The notes under the pieces: model-generated
Seen by the model: the letters and a program-made list of their open reading frames with translations, nothing else
Told to the model about the DNA's origin: nothing
The model's database searches: none
Program-made: the position numbers and the translations under genes
In this document: positions 45,791 through 54,341 of the stretch, piece by piece
How positions within the stretch are numbered: position 1 is the first letter of the stretch
How the letters are laid out: every line of letters begins with the position of its first letter
Assembly: GCA_963834715.1 (NCBI GenBank)
Contig: CAWIDE010000022.1
Location: 744,001 to 808,000, forward strand
Origin: CAVSUZ01 sp963834715
Lineage (GTDB): Bacteria > Pseudomonadota > Alphaproteobacteria > Acetobacterales > Acetobacteraceae
DNA length: 64,000 nt
Direction of reading: 5' to 3'

Positions 45791-45857
45791 GATGCGACTC
45801 CGTCGTTACGGAGTCATCGATTCAGAGACTCTCCACAAAATCAAGGACGTAGAGGAC
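44624..45857 (-). mobile_element. IS630-family element, copy 1
   Basis: About 1234 bp. The left end GTACCCCGAGTTCGATCAT and the right end (reverse complement GTCCTCTACGTCCTTGAT) match the ends of the related copy at 59022-61622. The left side has the target TA; the right side reads CA, so the target duplication is degraded. It carries one transposase in two frames. Confidence 0.75.
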
Positions 45858-46177
45858 CAGGCTCGGCCAACTCCCGCCGGGCTGGAGCGGGCCCGGTGCT
45901 AGGGCGGCGGGTGAGTAGAACCCTCATCGAGGCGTCCCCCGGCAGGTGATCGGACCAGCGCCAGGGCTTGCCTTTCGCGGACCAGCCAGACCCCCTGGCG
46001 AACACAAGGATCGTGCATCTTCCCGGCCGTCAACCGTTCCCCGTCACAAGCCAGCACAGTCCGAAGCTGCGCCATCGGCATGGTGGGCCGCATGCTCCCG
46101 GACCACGCGGGGAATGCTGAGAACGCCGTAGCCGTCGTATTTCCGTCAGAGCACCTTCTGTGGTTTGGTCCGCTCGG

Positions 46178-46843
46178 CTACGTCACCCAGGAAGATGGCC
46201 GGCCATCAACCCCTCGGCGGACACTGGTATGAAGAAAGCCGCCCCCAAGCGGGAGCGGCACAAGGTGCGAATGAAGCAAGTCTACCCGCGATATAGCGCT
46301 GCGATACGTAAGGTGGCATCCCTTGAATTGCTCGTCCGCGTGGTTGAAAGCCGGGACCGGGAACTTGGCATAGCCGACCATGATATCGCTCGCGCGCGAA
46401 ACAGCGGCAGGCGACGCACTCCGGAGAAGTGTGAAACCCTTACCGGGATCCAGCGGCGGGCGAGCGAGCATGCCCTGAAGCGGCCCCCGGCCAACTTCTG
46501 ACGCATCAAACTTCCCGGAGTTTCGCGCGCTGATATCCCTTCCGTTTGTTCGCACGACGCGCCCAGCGCCCGCCGCATGAGCAACCCGCAGTGCGGAAAC
46601 CTGCTGCGCCTCGGTCGGTTTATCGGTGCCGTAGATTTCTCGGCATAGGCCGGCAAGGTGAAGGTTGGTAAGGGTGTAGCGGCGGTCGAGCCATCCTAAT
46701 CTGACGAACAGATCGTGGATCACCCGCCTGATTTTTCCCGGACCGCTTGACATGGCAACAGCTAGACAAAGCTGCCCCGATTCGCGAAGCGTGCGCGACT
46801 GATTCGGCGGCTCTTCGGATGCGGCGGAGACGCCCTCCGCCAT
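46178..46843 (-). CDS. Hypothetical protein, probably partly degraded
   Basis: 221 residues. The N-terminal half has protein-like sequence (RRVIHDLFVRLGWLDRRYTL, TNLHLAGLCREIYGTDKPTE, AQQVSALRVAHAAGAGRVVR) resembling a small helical DNA-binding module, but the family was not recognised. The C-terminal third looks less conserved and includes a GCCGCCC hairpin copy at its end. The start is uncertain; the ATG at 46843 was used. Confidence 0.4.
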   Translation of the reverse strand: MAEGVSAASEEPPNQSRTLRESGQLCLAVAMSSGPGKIRRVIHDLFVRLGWLDRRYTLTNLHLAGLCREIYGTDKPTEAQQVSALRVAHAAGAGRVVRTNGRDISARNSGKFDASEVGRGPLQGMLARPPLDPGKGFTLLRSASPAAVSRASDIMVGYAKFPVPAFNHADEQFKGCHLTYRSAISRVDLLHSHLVPLPLGGGFLHTSVRRGVDGRPSSWVT

Positions 46844-46917
46844 ACTCCTGGCTCGAAGGCCGCCTGGCCGTGGCCGCGTCTCCAGCCCAGCATTAGCCCT
46901 AATTCAGAGTGAAGAAA

Positions 46918-46936
46918 GCCGCCCCTAAAGGGCGGC
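46918..46936. terminator. GCCGCCC hairpin
   Basis: GCCGCCC-CTAAA-GGGCGGC forms a perfect 7-bp stem preceded by GAAGAAA. Related copies lie near 46229-46256 and 47333-47353 and at about 50447 and 50526. No T-run follows, so it may be a palindromic repeat rather than a terminator. Confidence 0.4.
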
Positions 46937-47453
46937 CTAGGAGAGGTCCTACGCAAGAAGTCCAGCCGGTAACGTCGCTCCGATCATCTGGTTCCTACCC
47001 CGAACAATTGCGGCAGCTCCGGGAAATGGCAGCCGCATGGGTCGTGGTACTTGGCGGGCTTAAAAGCGCTCGCCATCGCCCACCGCAGCTCGGTCACGGG
47101 CAACACGGCGCCATGCTGCCTGACCAGGCGAAATCTGGGCGTGGTTCTTTTCGTCAACGCTGGAGGATAGGCTCTGAATTTTGGCGTCAACATCGGGGGC
47201 GACCAATGGTAAGGACCCGCGGCGGTCGTATTCCGGCAAGCCATCTCAAGACAGGTTCGTCCGTTCTGCGACGCTCGCCCACCGTACCGGATCAGGAGCC
47301 GAAACGTCCTACAAGGGACCGCAGCGCAACAAGAAGCCGCCCGACCCGGGCGGCCCAAGGATATTTTGAAATCATTCCGGGCCGCGCCTAACCTGTGCCC
47401 ACGCTGGCGCGGCCGCTCGCCGACGGGCGAGCCCTGAGACGATGCGGCTGCGT
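46937..47453. other. Region without a supported gene
   Basis: Overlapping open frames on both strands (46909-47391 plus, 46984-47358 minus) lack family patterns. The stretch contains the GCCGCCCG-ACC-CGGGCGGC hairpin (47334-47352). It ends at the left target duplication of the IS66 element. Confidence 0.45.
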
Positions 47454-47543
47454 GTAAGCGTTGCGGCGAGACCCTGCCCGATTTTCCTTGACGGCAGCCG
47501 TGCGGCGTATCAGAGGCCGGCCCATCCTCTGTGCTGGGGTGGA

Positions 47544-47873
47544 TTACGCCGGCTGCCGCTGGATGCGTTTCACGCGGTGCTTCTGGTAGGCGATAATCTC
47601 ACGGGCGAGAGGCAGACGAGCATCGAAACGCAGGTGCGTGATGGAGACAAACGCGGCGTTCTTGGCCTCGTCTCCAAAATCGAGGCGGCACACAATGCCT
47701 CCCTCGTCACCGGCGTAGCTGATCCAGGTGATTGAGCAGGCGGCGGAGGTTTGGCTCGCAGCGTTCTTCGCGACGAGAGCGGCGAGCAGCTCGGGTGTGG
47801 GGCGCGCGGGCAGTGGCAGAGCCTGTTGCAGCTTCCCCATCAGGCGGTCAACCTGGGTTGGATTATCGATCAT
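47544..47873 (-). CDS. Conserved hypothetical passenger gene of the IS66 element
   Basis: 109 residues starting in an ATGA overlap with the TnpC stop. Sequence: VDRLMGKLQQALPLPARPTP, AACSITWISYAGDEGGIVCR, SITHLRFDARLPLAREIIAY and a basic QKHRVKRI tail. It lies inside the element's inverted repeats and is translationally coupled to tnpC, so it belongs to the IS. The GDEGGI...HLRFD pattern looks conserved, but the function is unknown. Confidence 0.75.
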   Translation of the reverse strand: MIDNPTQVDRLMGKLQQALPLPARPTPELLAALVAKNAASQTSAACSITWISYAGDEGGIVCRLDFGDEAKNAAFVSITHLRFDARLPLAREIIAYQKHRVKRIQRQPA

Positions 47874-49439
47874 GCAGCTGCCGCCAATTCCGTGAGTTCA
47901 GTCGGATGCCAATTCCACGGCAGCAGCGCCTCCAGTGCGTTCGCCTTAGTCTTGCCTGAGACGATGCGCTCGAGCACATCAGTAAGCCAAGCCATCGGCT
48001 CGACACTATTCAGCTTGGCGGTCTCGATCAGCGTCATCGCGATGGCCCAATGCCGGGCTCCGCCGTCCGATCCGGCGAACAAGGCGTTCTTGCGTGTGAG
48101 GGTCACCGGTCTGATCGAGCGCTCGACCACGTTCGTGTCCATCTCGATCCTCCCGTCATCGAGGAATGCCACCAACCCCGGCCAGTGCCGGATCGCATAG
48201 CGCATCGCTTTCGCCAGCTCGGAGACGGCGGATATACGAGGCAGCTGCTCCTGCAACCAAGCATGCAACGCCTCCACGATCGGCCGACTTCGCGCCTGGC
48301 GCATGCGCTCCCGATGATCGGCAGAATGCCCGCGAATCTCGGCCTCGATCGTATAGAGTTCGCGAATGCGCGCCAGCACATGCCCGGCCAGCGGCGACTT
48401 CGTCGCCTGATAGAAATCGAAGAACGGCCGCCGCATATGCGCCCAGCAGAACGCCAGCTTGACCGAATTGTCGCTGCGGTCCCCGGCCAGTCGCTTGAAC
48501 CCGGCGTAGCCGTCCACCTGCAGCACACCGCGAAACGCTGCCAGGTGCGCTGACGGATGCGCGCCCTTACGATCCTCGGAATATACATACGCCGCCGCCG
48601 GGTGCGTCGGACCGGACCACGGTCGGTCATCCACCGCATAGCACCACAATCGCCCGGTTTTGGTTCGGCCGCGGCCCGGATCCAGCACCGGCAATGTCGT
48701 GTCATCCGCAAAGACCTTCTCAGACGACAGCACCGTGCTGACCACCAGGTCATAAAGCGGCTTCAGCCACCAGCAGGCTCGGCCAACCCAGTTGCTCAGC
48801 GTCGAGCGATCCAGATCGATGCCCTGCCGCGCCAGCATCTTGGACTGTCGATGCAGCGGCAGCGAGTTCGCAATACTTGCTGACCAGCACATGCACCACC
48901 ATGGCCTCGGTCGCCAGGCCGCCATCGATCGGGCGCTCCGGCGCTGGCGCCTGCACCACGGTTCCCTCGCACGCCCGGCAGGCGTAACGCGGCCGGCGCG
49001 TGACCCGCACCCGAAGCTGCGCGGGCACGATATCGAGCTGTTGGCTGCGCGTTTCGCCGATCACATGCAGCGCGCCACCACAGCAGGGGCACTCGCGGTG
49101 CTCGATGTCCACCACCACCTCGTAGCGCGGCAAGTGTGCCGGCAGATCGCCGAGATTGCGCTGCGCCGGTGCCGCTCGGCGCTTCTGCTCCTTCGGCTCT
49201 GGTGCAATAGTGTCCTGTGCCGCCTGGTTCGCGGCGACCGTTTGCTCCAGATCCTCGAGCCCCAATTGCAACTGGTCATCGGTGAGTTGCTCGGAGCGGC
49301 GGCCGAACCGATGGCGCACCAGCCGATGAATGAGCAGGCGCAGCTTGTCATTCTCGGTATTGAGCTCTCGCACGACGTCGCGCAGCATTTGCTGCAGCGT
49401 CGCGGGATCGTCAGGCAGGTTGTCCAGATCGATTTGCAC
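47870..49439 (-). pseudogene. tnpC: IS66 TnpC transposase, frameshifted
   Basis: The N-terminal frame (from 49439) has the coiled coil, zinc-finger-like CPCCGG and CRACEG, and VLVSKYCE. The C-terminal frame (to 47870) continues SLPLHRQSKMLARQGIDLDR with the catalytic FADDTTLPVLDPG, LQVDGYAGFKRL and ALFAGSDGGARHWA. The join requires a one-base shift at about 48865. Without it the transposase is inactive; copy 2 of IS66 has an intact equivalent. Confidence 0.88.
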
Positions 49440-49502
49440 GCTGCGATTCTGAACGACGCCGCCGAATTGGTGCCAGCCGATTTTTATCGGCGACGCGGGT
49501 TT

Positions 49503-49853
49503 TTATCCCGCCAGTTCCGGTGCTCGTCGCGGCTGCGCTGCGCGCCATTCACAGCCATCCAGCAGCGCCGCCAATTGCGCGCTCGAGAGCATGATCCGGC
49601 CAGTCGTCTCGGATGACGGCCAAACAAACTGCCCATGCTCCAGCCGCTTGGTCAGCATGCACAGGCCGGCGCCATCATGCCATATCAGCTTGATCAGTCC
49701 TGCGCGACGCCCGCGGAAGGCATACACAGCGCCATCGAACGGGTTGTCGCGCAGCGACTGCTGCACCAGCATTGCCAGCCCCACCATACCCTTGCGCATA
49801 TCGGTCACGCCGCAGGCGAGATACACGCGCAGGCCGGGTGCGAGTGTGATCAT
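49503..49853 (-). CDS. tnpB: IS66 Orf2/TnpB accessory protein
   Basis: 116 residues with the IS66 Orf2 signature: VYLACGVTDMRKGMVGLAML, AVYAFRGRRAGLIKLIWHDG and GLCMLTKRLEHGQFVWP. Needed for IS66 transposition, with unclear biochemistry. The start overlaps the tnpA stop by 4 bp. Confidence 0.93.
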   Translation of the reverse strand: MITLAPGLRVYLACGVTDMRKGMVGLAMLVQQSLRDNPFDGAVYAFRGRRAGLIKLIWHDGAGLCMLTKRLEHGQFVWPSSETTGRIMLSSAQLAALLDGCEWRAAQPRRAPELAG

Positions 49854-50329
49854 CGGCCTTGCAGCATGCCCAGGACTCGCCGCAATGCCCGATCATCTAC
49901 CTGCCCATCAACGCGCACCAATATGCCGCCCGGCAGCACGATCTCGATTATTCCCAGCGGCCGGGGCGATTGCGGGATCGTTACTGGCGGGGCGGGCGGC
50001 TCAGCCGGTAGCTGGCCGGCCAGCCGCGTCGGCGCCAGCTCCACTTGCGCAAACCGTGTCGGCCGCCTCATCCGCTCCGTCGGAGCCGGCAACAGTTCTC
50101 GACGCCAGGTATAAAGCTGCCCCGTACCGATCGCGTATTTGCGCGCCACCTCGCTCGGGGTCAGTTCGGGCCCGAGGCTCTCAGCCACAATCTCGCGCTT
50201 TTGCTCCAGCGTCCAACTCCGCCGGCGCTCGCCCCGCGTGATAACCTCCACTCGGACGTTGTGTGCGCTCTTACGATCTGTCGTATGAGCGCTCTCATCA
50301 GGGCCGGATCCGTTTAGCGTCTCATCCAT
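49850..50329 (-). CDS. tnpA: IS66 TnpA (HTH, IS3-OrfA-like)
   Basis: 159 residues. The helix-turn-helix is SWTLEQKREIVAESLGPELT plus PSEVARKYAIGTGQLYTWRR. The Pro-rich middle and the C-terminal IEIVLPGGILVRVDGQVDDR are standard IS66 Orf1 features. It is the first gene of the IS66 operon, 60 bp from the right inverted repeat. Start at 50329. Confidence 0.92.
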   Translation of the reverse strand: MDETLNGSGPDESAHTTDRKSAHNVRVEVITRGERRRSWTLEQKREIVAESLGPELTPSEVARKYAIGTGQLYTWRRELLPAPTERMRRPTRFAQVELAPTRLAGQLPAEPPAPPVTIPQSPRPLGIIEIVLPGGILVRVDGQVDDRALRRVLGMLQGR

Positions 50330-50645
50330 GCGGCCCTTCGATCACACGAATGCCGCGCGCCGCCCATGTGGTGCCGCCGAATCGCTTACGGCTGCGTTTA
50401 CGAAAGTCAAGAAAAAGTTTTGGCCCCGGGTAATTGCAAGGCAATTCAAAAAGCCGCCCTGAAGGGGCGAGTCGGTGAAGTATGTCACTAGCGGTCAACG
50501 CAGGAGTGGCGGCCGGGCTGTGGAAAAGACAAGCCGCCCCGAAGGCCAGAGAAGTGGGGCTTATGGCGCCGCCGCTCGCCGCGTGTAATCGCCATGAGCA
50601 CTCATATGAATGGTCGGCTCACCAGCTTTGCTTACCTGTAGGTTC

Positions 50646-51401
50646 TTAACGCCCGTCCCCAGGACAGGACGCCGCAGCAGACTTCAGCCCGCCGCTTATC
50701 CAAGTTGGGTTAGAGGTAACGCTCGCGCTAGAGGGGACGGACAATGTCAGAGATTGTTGGGCCGCCATTCGACTTTTGAATTCCGCGAAAGCGGCCTTTC
50801 GTGTGTCTATCTCGTGGCCCGTTCTACAACAAGCGTCGGAATATTTCCGCAATATCATTGCGGTTTGGCAGGAATTGGCATTGAATGGGACATAACCATC
50901 AATTGGGATCTTCCCTACATTGTCTTGGAATTGGGCGAGCTTAACGAACGCAGCTTCCAAAAAGTCACGCTCTGCCTGATTTCGTGCCCTCAGCCAAGCA
51001 GATTTCAGGATGATCTCCATGCGATCCTTTGGCAAAAGTAATCTGCCAAAATCGAGGATGGCGGTCGGGTGGCGCTCGACCAGGCAGCTGCCTCGTGAAA
51101 TAGCCTTCTTCGAGGCACCCTCAGTCAACGGAGGTAATGCAGATGCTACACGCGCCACGCTGTGCCTTCTGTGGAGAAGCGCAGCAAGGAATCCAGCGAC
51201 TTTGGACCGATATACCTGTATCCAACCTAGACCTGGCCGATGTGGGGACGTCCTGTCGGCTCGTGGGGGGTGGCCAGTTCCGAGTCGAAAAACCCAATCA
51301 AGATTGCAACCCGGCAGCCGGCAGCCAAGCGCAGTGGGCCGCGCGAGATGCCCCGGGGCGGGTATTACGGCTCGATCAGGTTTTCGCAAATGCGGGCACA
51401 C
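50646..51401 (-). CDS. Hypothetical protein, start uncertain
   Basis: 251 codons, of which the last 160 look like real protein: ILDFGRLLLPKDRMEIILKS, ARNQAERDFLEAAFVKLAQF, VGKIPIDGYVPFNANSCQTA. The DNA here has lower GC than its surroundings, suggesting transfer. The N-terminal third is Arg/Pro-rich and may not be translated; the ATG at 51020 is a conservative alternative. No family was recognised. Confidence 0.5.
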   Translation of the reverse strand: MCPHLRKPDRAVIPAPGHLARPTALGCRLPGCNLDWVFRLGTGHPPRADRTSPHRPGLGWIQVYRSKVAGFLAALLHRRHSVARVASALPPLTEGASKKAISRGSCLVERHPTAILDFGRLLLPKDRMEIILKSAWLRARNQAERDFLEAAFVKLAQFQDNVGKIPIDGYVPFNANSCQTAMILRKYSDACCRTGHEIDTRKAAFAEFKSRMAAQQSLTLSVPSSASVTSNPTWISGGLKSAAASCPGDGR

Positions 51402-51557
51402 ACCTAAATCTCATTCAGAAACCGGTCCCTCTCGGTACCAGTTACTGAACGGCCGGTAGCGCCCGGGGAAGCGATTGGTTTCCCCGATCCCTTGGCTCAC
51501 GGGTGTTTGAGGCCGCGATGTGGTCGTCCGGCGAGCTGCAGGCCAACAATGGACCGC

Positions 51558-52010
51558 CTAAATATTACTGCTCGCCTCGTCGATCTGAGCGCTGGTTGGC
51601 ACGTAAGTAGCGCTCCGGATCGAATGATTGAGCGTCGCGTAGCGCTGCTGCGTGATGCGGGCGTACTGGGCAGCCGCGTTCAGGGCGTCCCTGGCGGCCG
51701 CCACGGCCTGGTCGGCCTGGACGTGCGCCCTTGCCTCGGTGACCGCGGCCTGCCGGCTGGCAACGACCAGGGCGAACTGCTCCGGATCTATGGTGACAAG
51801 CGGATCCCCCCTGTGGACGGTCTGTTTATCCGCGACCTGGACGCGGTAAGTGACAAAGGCAGCGATGATCACGGCGACCACAGCCACGCGGCGACGCCGC
51901 GTCCAGCCGGATGGTCTGGCCGGACCGGCAACGATCTCACTCGCTCGCGAAGGTGATGCAGGGTTCTCGGTCCGCTTCGGTGCTGGCGTCAGCAGCTTTT
52001 CCCATGCGCT
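51558..52010 (-). pseudogene. Membrane fusion protein (HlyD/EmrA-like) remnant
   Basis: The minus frame has an Arg-rich stretch and one membrane helix (RRRRVAVVAVIIAAFVTYRV), then KQTVHRGDPLVTIDPEQFAL, the biotinyl-lipoyl-like segment of membrane fusion proteins, and a helical hairpin ending SAQIDEASSNI. Residues usually found between helix and lipoyl domain are missing (internal deletion), and the C-terminal half is gone. The 5' side is cut by an IS3 fragment. Confidence 0.65.
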
Positions 52011-52022
52011 CCGGCAGGAAGT

Positions 52023-52440
52023 GAAGTGGACCCCGAATTTGGGACCACCCGCTAAGCTATAAACCGAACCGGTTCCGTCCATGCTACACGGAGCGGAACA
52101 TGAGCAGAACCCGACGCAGGATCGATGCCGCGCTGAAGGCGAAGATCGCCCTGGAAGCGCTGAGGGAAGACGCGACAGTGGCCGAGCTGGCGGTGCGTTA
52201 CCAGGTGCATCCGACACAGATCTACGCCTGGAAGAAGCAGCTGCTAGAACATGCCGAACGGGTTTTCCGGACCGGGACAGACGACGGGCAGGTCGGCGAA
52301 GGAAATCGCCCAACTGCACGCCAAGATCGGCGAGCTGGTAGTGGAGCGGGATTTTTTAGCGCGGAGGTCCGGCAGATGAGCGCGGCGGGCCGGAGAGCGA
52401 TGCTCGAATTGCGAATGCGTGACTTACGGAATGATAACTG
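52023..52440 (+). pseudogene. IS3-family fragment with frameshifted orfA
   Basis: The left end TGAAGTGGACCCCGAATTTG is typical of IS3 relatives. orfA starts at about 52099 (MSRTRRRIDAALKAKIALEA) with the HTH TVAELAVRYQVHPTQIYAWK. After EHAERVF the frame breaks; the expected AKEIAQLHAKIGELVVERDF continues in another frame to about 52376. Only the first few codons of orfB follow. The element is truncated on the right. Confidence 0.7.
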
Positions 52441-52734
52441 CGCTCCGTTACTCGTCACTGATAACAACGGAGCTGCATGATGACTGAGTTTCCAGTAACC
52501 ACAGCCCGCGCTCCGGGGCAGCGCGCATGGCAGCCGTGTCCGAGGGCTACCGCTGCGCTACTGTTGTTGAGGTAAGCGTTGCCGAAATTGGACGCGCTGA
52601 TCCGCGTTGGGTTGTTGATGGATGGCGAGCGTGAGAATCGCGCCGCTCTTGAACGAGCGTTCGAGTTACCATTTCCGGCCAGCGTTACGCATCACGTTCT
52701 CTCAGCTCAGAACAGGTTCAGAAAAGGGCCATCA
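52441..52734. other. Region without a supported gene
   Basis: Open frame upstream of the small gene at 52735 exists from 52579, but no ribosome site or family pattern supports it. Confidence 0.4.
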
Positions 52735-52992
52735 ATGAGCACCACACAGCCTGTTAACGGCTTGCAGTCGCTACAAAAGACGCGCGCCCCCCGCAGCACG
52801 GCGGCCGCGCGTATGGCGGCCACTCGCGCTCGCCAGCGCCGCGGTTCAGTGCTTGTGCGAGTGGAGGTTCCCCGCACGGTCATCGATGGTCTGGTCAGCG
52901 CTGGTGCGCTGAGCGAGACTGAGCGCACCGATCGGGTTGCCATCCAGCGCGTGGTCACGGATGTGCTGAATGCGCTGCCGCCCCTGCGATAG
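52735..52992 (+). CDS. Small hypothetical protein
   Basis: 85 residues from the ATG at 52735. A basic Ala/Arg-rich stretch (TAAARMAATRARQRRGSVLV) is followed by RVEVPRTVIDGLVSAGALSE and DRVAIQRVVTDVLNALPP. The pattern resembles small proteins common on alphaproteobacterial plasmids, possibly nucleic-acid binding. No named family. GC and codon use match coding sequence. Confidence 0.55.
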   Translation: MSTTQPVNGLQSLQKTRAPRSTAAARMAATRARQRRGSVLVRVEVPRTVIDGLVSAGALSETERTDRVAIQRVVTDVLNALPPLR

Positions 52993-53286
52993 CTCCGCAG
53001 CCGGGGGTGCCGCGGACGCTAGCCGAACTCCACGCGGCCCGCCTTGCGGCTGCCCGCAAGATTCGGATGGGGATTGCGACGCCGTAAAGCACCCCGAGCA
53101 TGCCCGGATTCCTGGCCGCTTATGCCCTTTTGCGGCCGGCGAAGCCGTTGCGGCTGTAGCGCGTTCTATGCCGGTCGCGACCGCGACAGCGTGAACGTGT
53201 CCGTCGGTGTTGCGCTGTAACTGTGGCCGCGGGGCCGCTACCTGGCCGCCGTGATGCAAAACACCTCAGTCAGTGTGGACGGTCTA

Positions 53287-53407
53287 TCAACAGCGGCAGT
53301 TGATCTGACGTCTGCCAATGGCCGCCCGCTGCGCTGCCTCTGCCGCCGGAGTCAATGCGTCCCAGCCGCCCGCCGCCACTACCGCCTCTGCCATAGCGAG
53401 AAGCTGC
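53287..53407 (-). pseudogene. 3' part of a small gene split by IS66 copy 2
   Basis: The minus frame reads LLAMAEAVVAAGGWDALTPA then AEAAQRAAIGRRQINCRC to a stop at 53287. Removing the IS66 element and one TSD joins it in frame to 56087-56150, which adds AAAIADHQTDDLQQ. Family unknown. Confidence 0.5.
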
Positions 53408-53467
53408 GTAAGCGTCGTCTGATCGACACCTTCCCGGAGCACGGGCTGCTGTTGGACACTGGCCTGC

Positions 53468-53929
53468 ATGGGCGAAGCGGTGATCACGGCAGAGGTTGAG
53501 CGTTCGAACGAGCGTGCGAACGAGGCTCGTTCGAGCGCTCGAACGGAACAGATCGAGCTGCGGGTTCGGCGTGAGCGGCACCGCCGATGGGGACCTGAGG
53601 AGAAACTTCGGATTGTCCGCGAGACACTTCTCCCCGGGACGGTTAACGCGGACGTGGCGCGCCGACATGGCATTGGCACCGGCCTGCTCTACACGTGGCG
53701 GAAGGCAATGCTGGCCTCAATGGTGAGCGGGTTTGCTCCGGTGGAAGTGCAACCCGCCTTGGAGGCTGATAGCCCACCGCCAGCGCCTCCGAAAACACCG
53801 ACCCCAGGCAGAAAGCCGCCGTCTGGGCGGATCGAAATCGAGTTCCCGAACGGGGTACGGGTTCGGGTCGATGGCGAGGTTGATGATGCCGTGCTGCGCG
53901 GTGTGCTGGCGACGCTCGACGATCGCTGA
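53468..53929 (+). CDS. tnpA: IS66 TnpA (HTH protein)
   Basis: 153 residues. HTH region RRWGPEEKLRIVRETLLPGT plus NADVARRHGIGTGLLYTWRK, then a Pro-rich linker and IEIEFPNGVRVRVDGEVDDA. The stop overlaps the tnpB start by one base. Intact. Confidence 0.92.
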   Translation: MGEAVITAEVERSNERANEARSSARTEQIELRVRRERHRRWGPEEKLRIVRETLLPGTVNADVARRHGIGTGLLYTWRKAMLASMVSGFAPVEVQPALEADSPPPAPPKTPTPGRKPPSGRIEIEFPNGVRVRVDGEVDDAVLRGVLATLDDR

Positions 53930-54273
53930 TGTGGCCGGCCGGAGAAGTCCGCATTTACCTCGCCTGCGGCGTTACCGACATGCGGGCTGGGTTCCATTCT
54001 CTTGCTGCGCGGGTCCAGACCGTGCTTCAGCATGATCCTCATGAGGGGGCAATTTTTGTGTTCCGTGGACGTAGAGGCGATCTGATCAAATGCCTCTATT
54101 ATGACCGGCAAGGCATGTGCCTCTATGCGAAGAAGCTGGATCGTGGCCGGTTTGTTTGGCCACAAGCCAAGGACGGCGTGGTATCTCTGACCATGGCCCA
54201 GTTCTCCATGCTTGTCGAAGCAATTGATTGGAGAAATACAGCCTGGACAGCCAGACCGGAAGTCGTGGTCTGA
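53929..54273 (+). CDS. tnpB: IS66 Orf2/TnpB accessory protein
   Basis: 114 residues with VRIYLACGVTDMRAGFHSLA, IFVFRGRRGDLIKCLYYDRQ and GMCLYAKKLDRGRFVWPQ, matching the IS66 Orf2 family. Start ATG at 53929 in a TGATG arrangement with the tnpA stop. Confidence 0.93.
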   Translation: MWPAGEVRIYLACGVTDMRAGFHSLAARVQTVLQHDPHEGAIFVFRGRRGDLIKCLYYDRQGMCLYAKKLDRGRFVWPQAKDGVVSLTMAQFSMLVEAIDWRNTAWTARPEVVV

Positions 54274-54341
54274 GCGGAATTTTTAATCCGACGCGGCGGA
54301 TGTGGCTTGTACGGGAATCGTGGATTCGCTAAGCCTGTCGC

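Larger units (their letters stand above)
47454..50389 (-). mobile_element. IS66-family element with passenger gene, copy 1
   Basis: 2936 bp. Ends are GTAAGCGTTGCGGCG (left) and, reverse complemented, GTAAGCGATTCGGCG (right), the expected IS66 termini. An exact 8-bp target duplication GGCTGCGT flanks it (47446-47453 and 50390-50397). It contains tnpA, tnpB, a frameshifted tnpC, and an extra small gene at the distal end. Confidence 0.93.

Noticed and set aside
46909..47391. Plus-strand ORF beginning MKKAAPKGRPRR
   Set aside because: Its start is made by a GCCGCCC hairpin and the body is Arg/Pro-rich without family pattern; the same MKKAAPK start recurs at another hairpin copy (46229).
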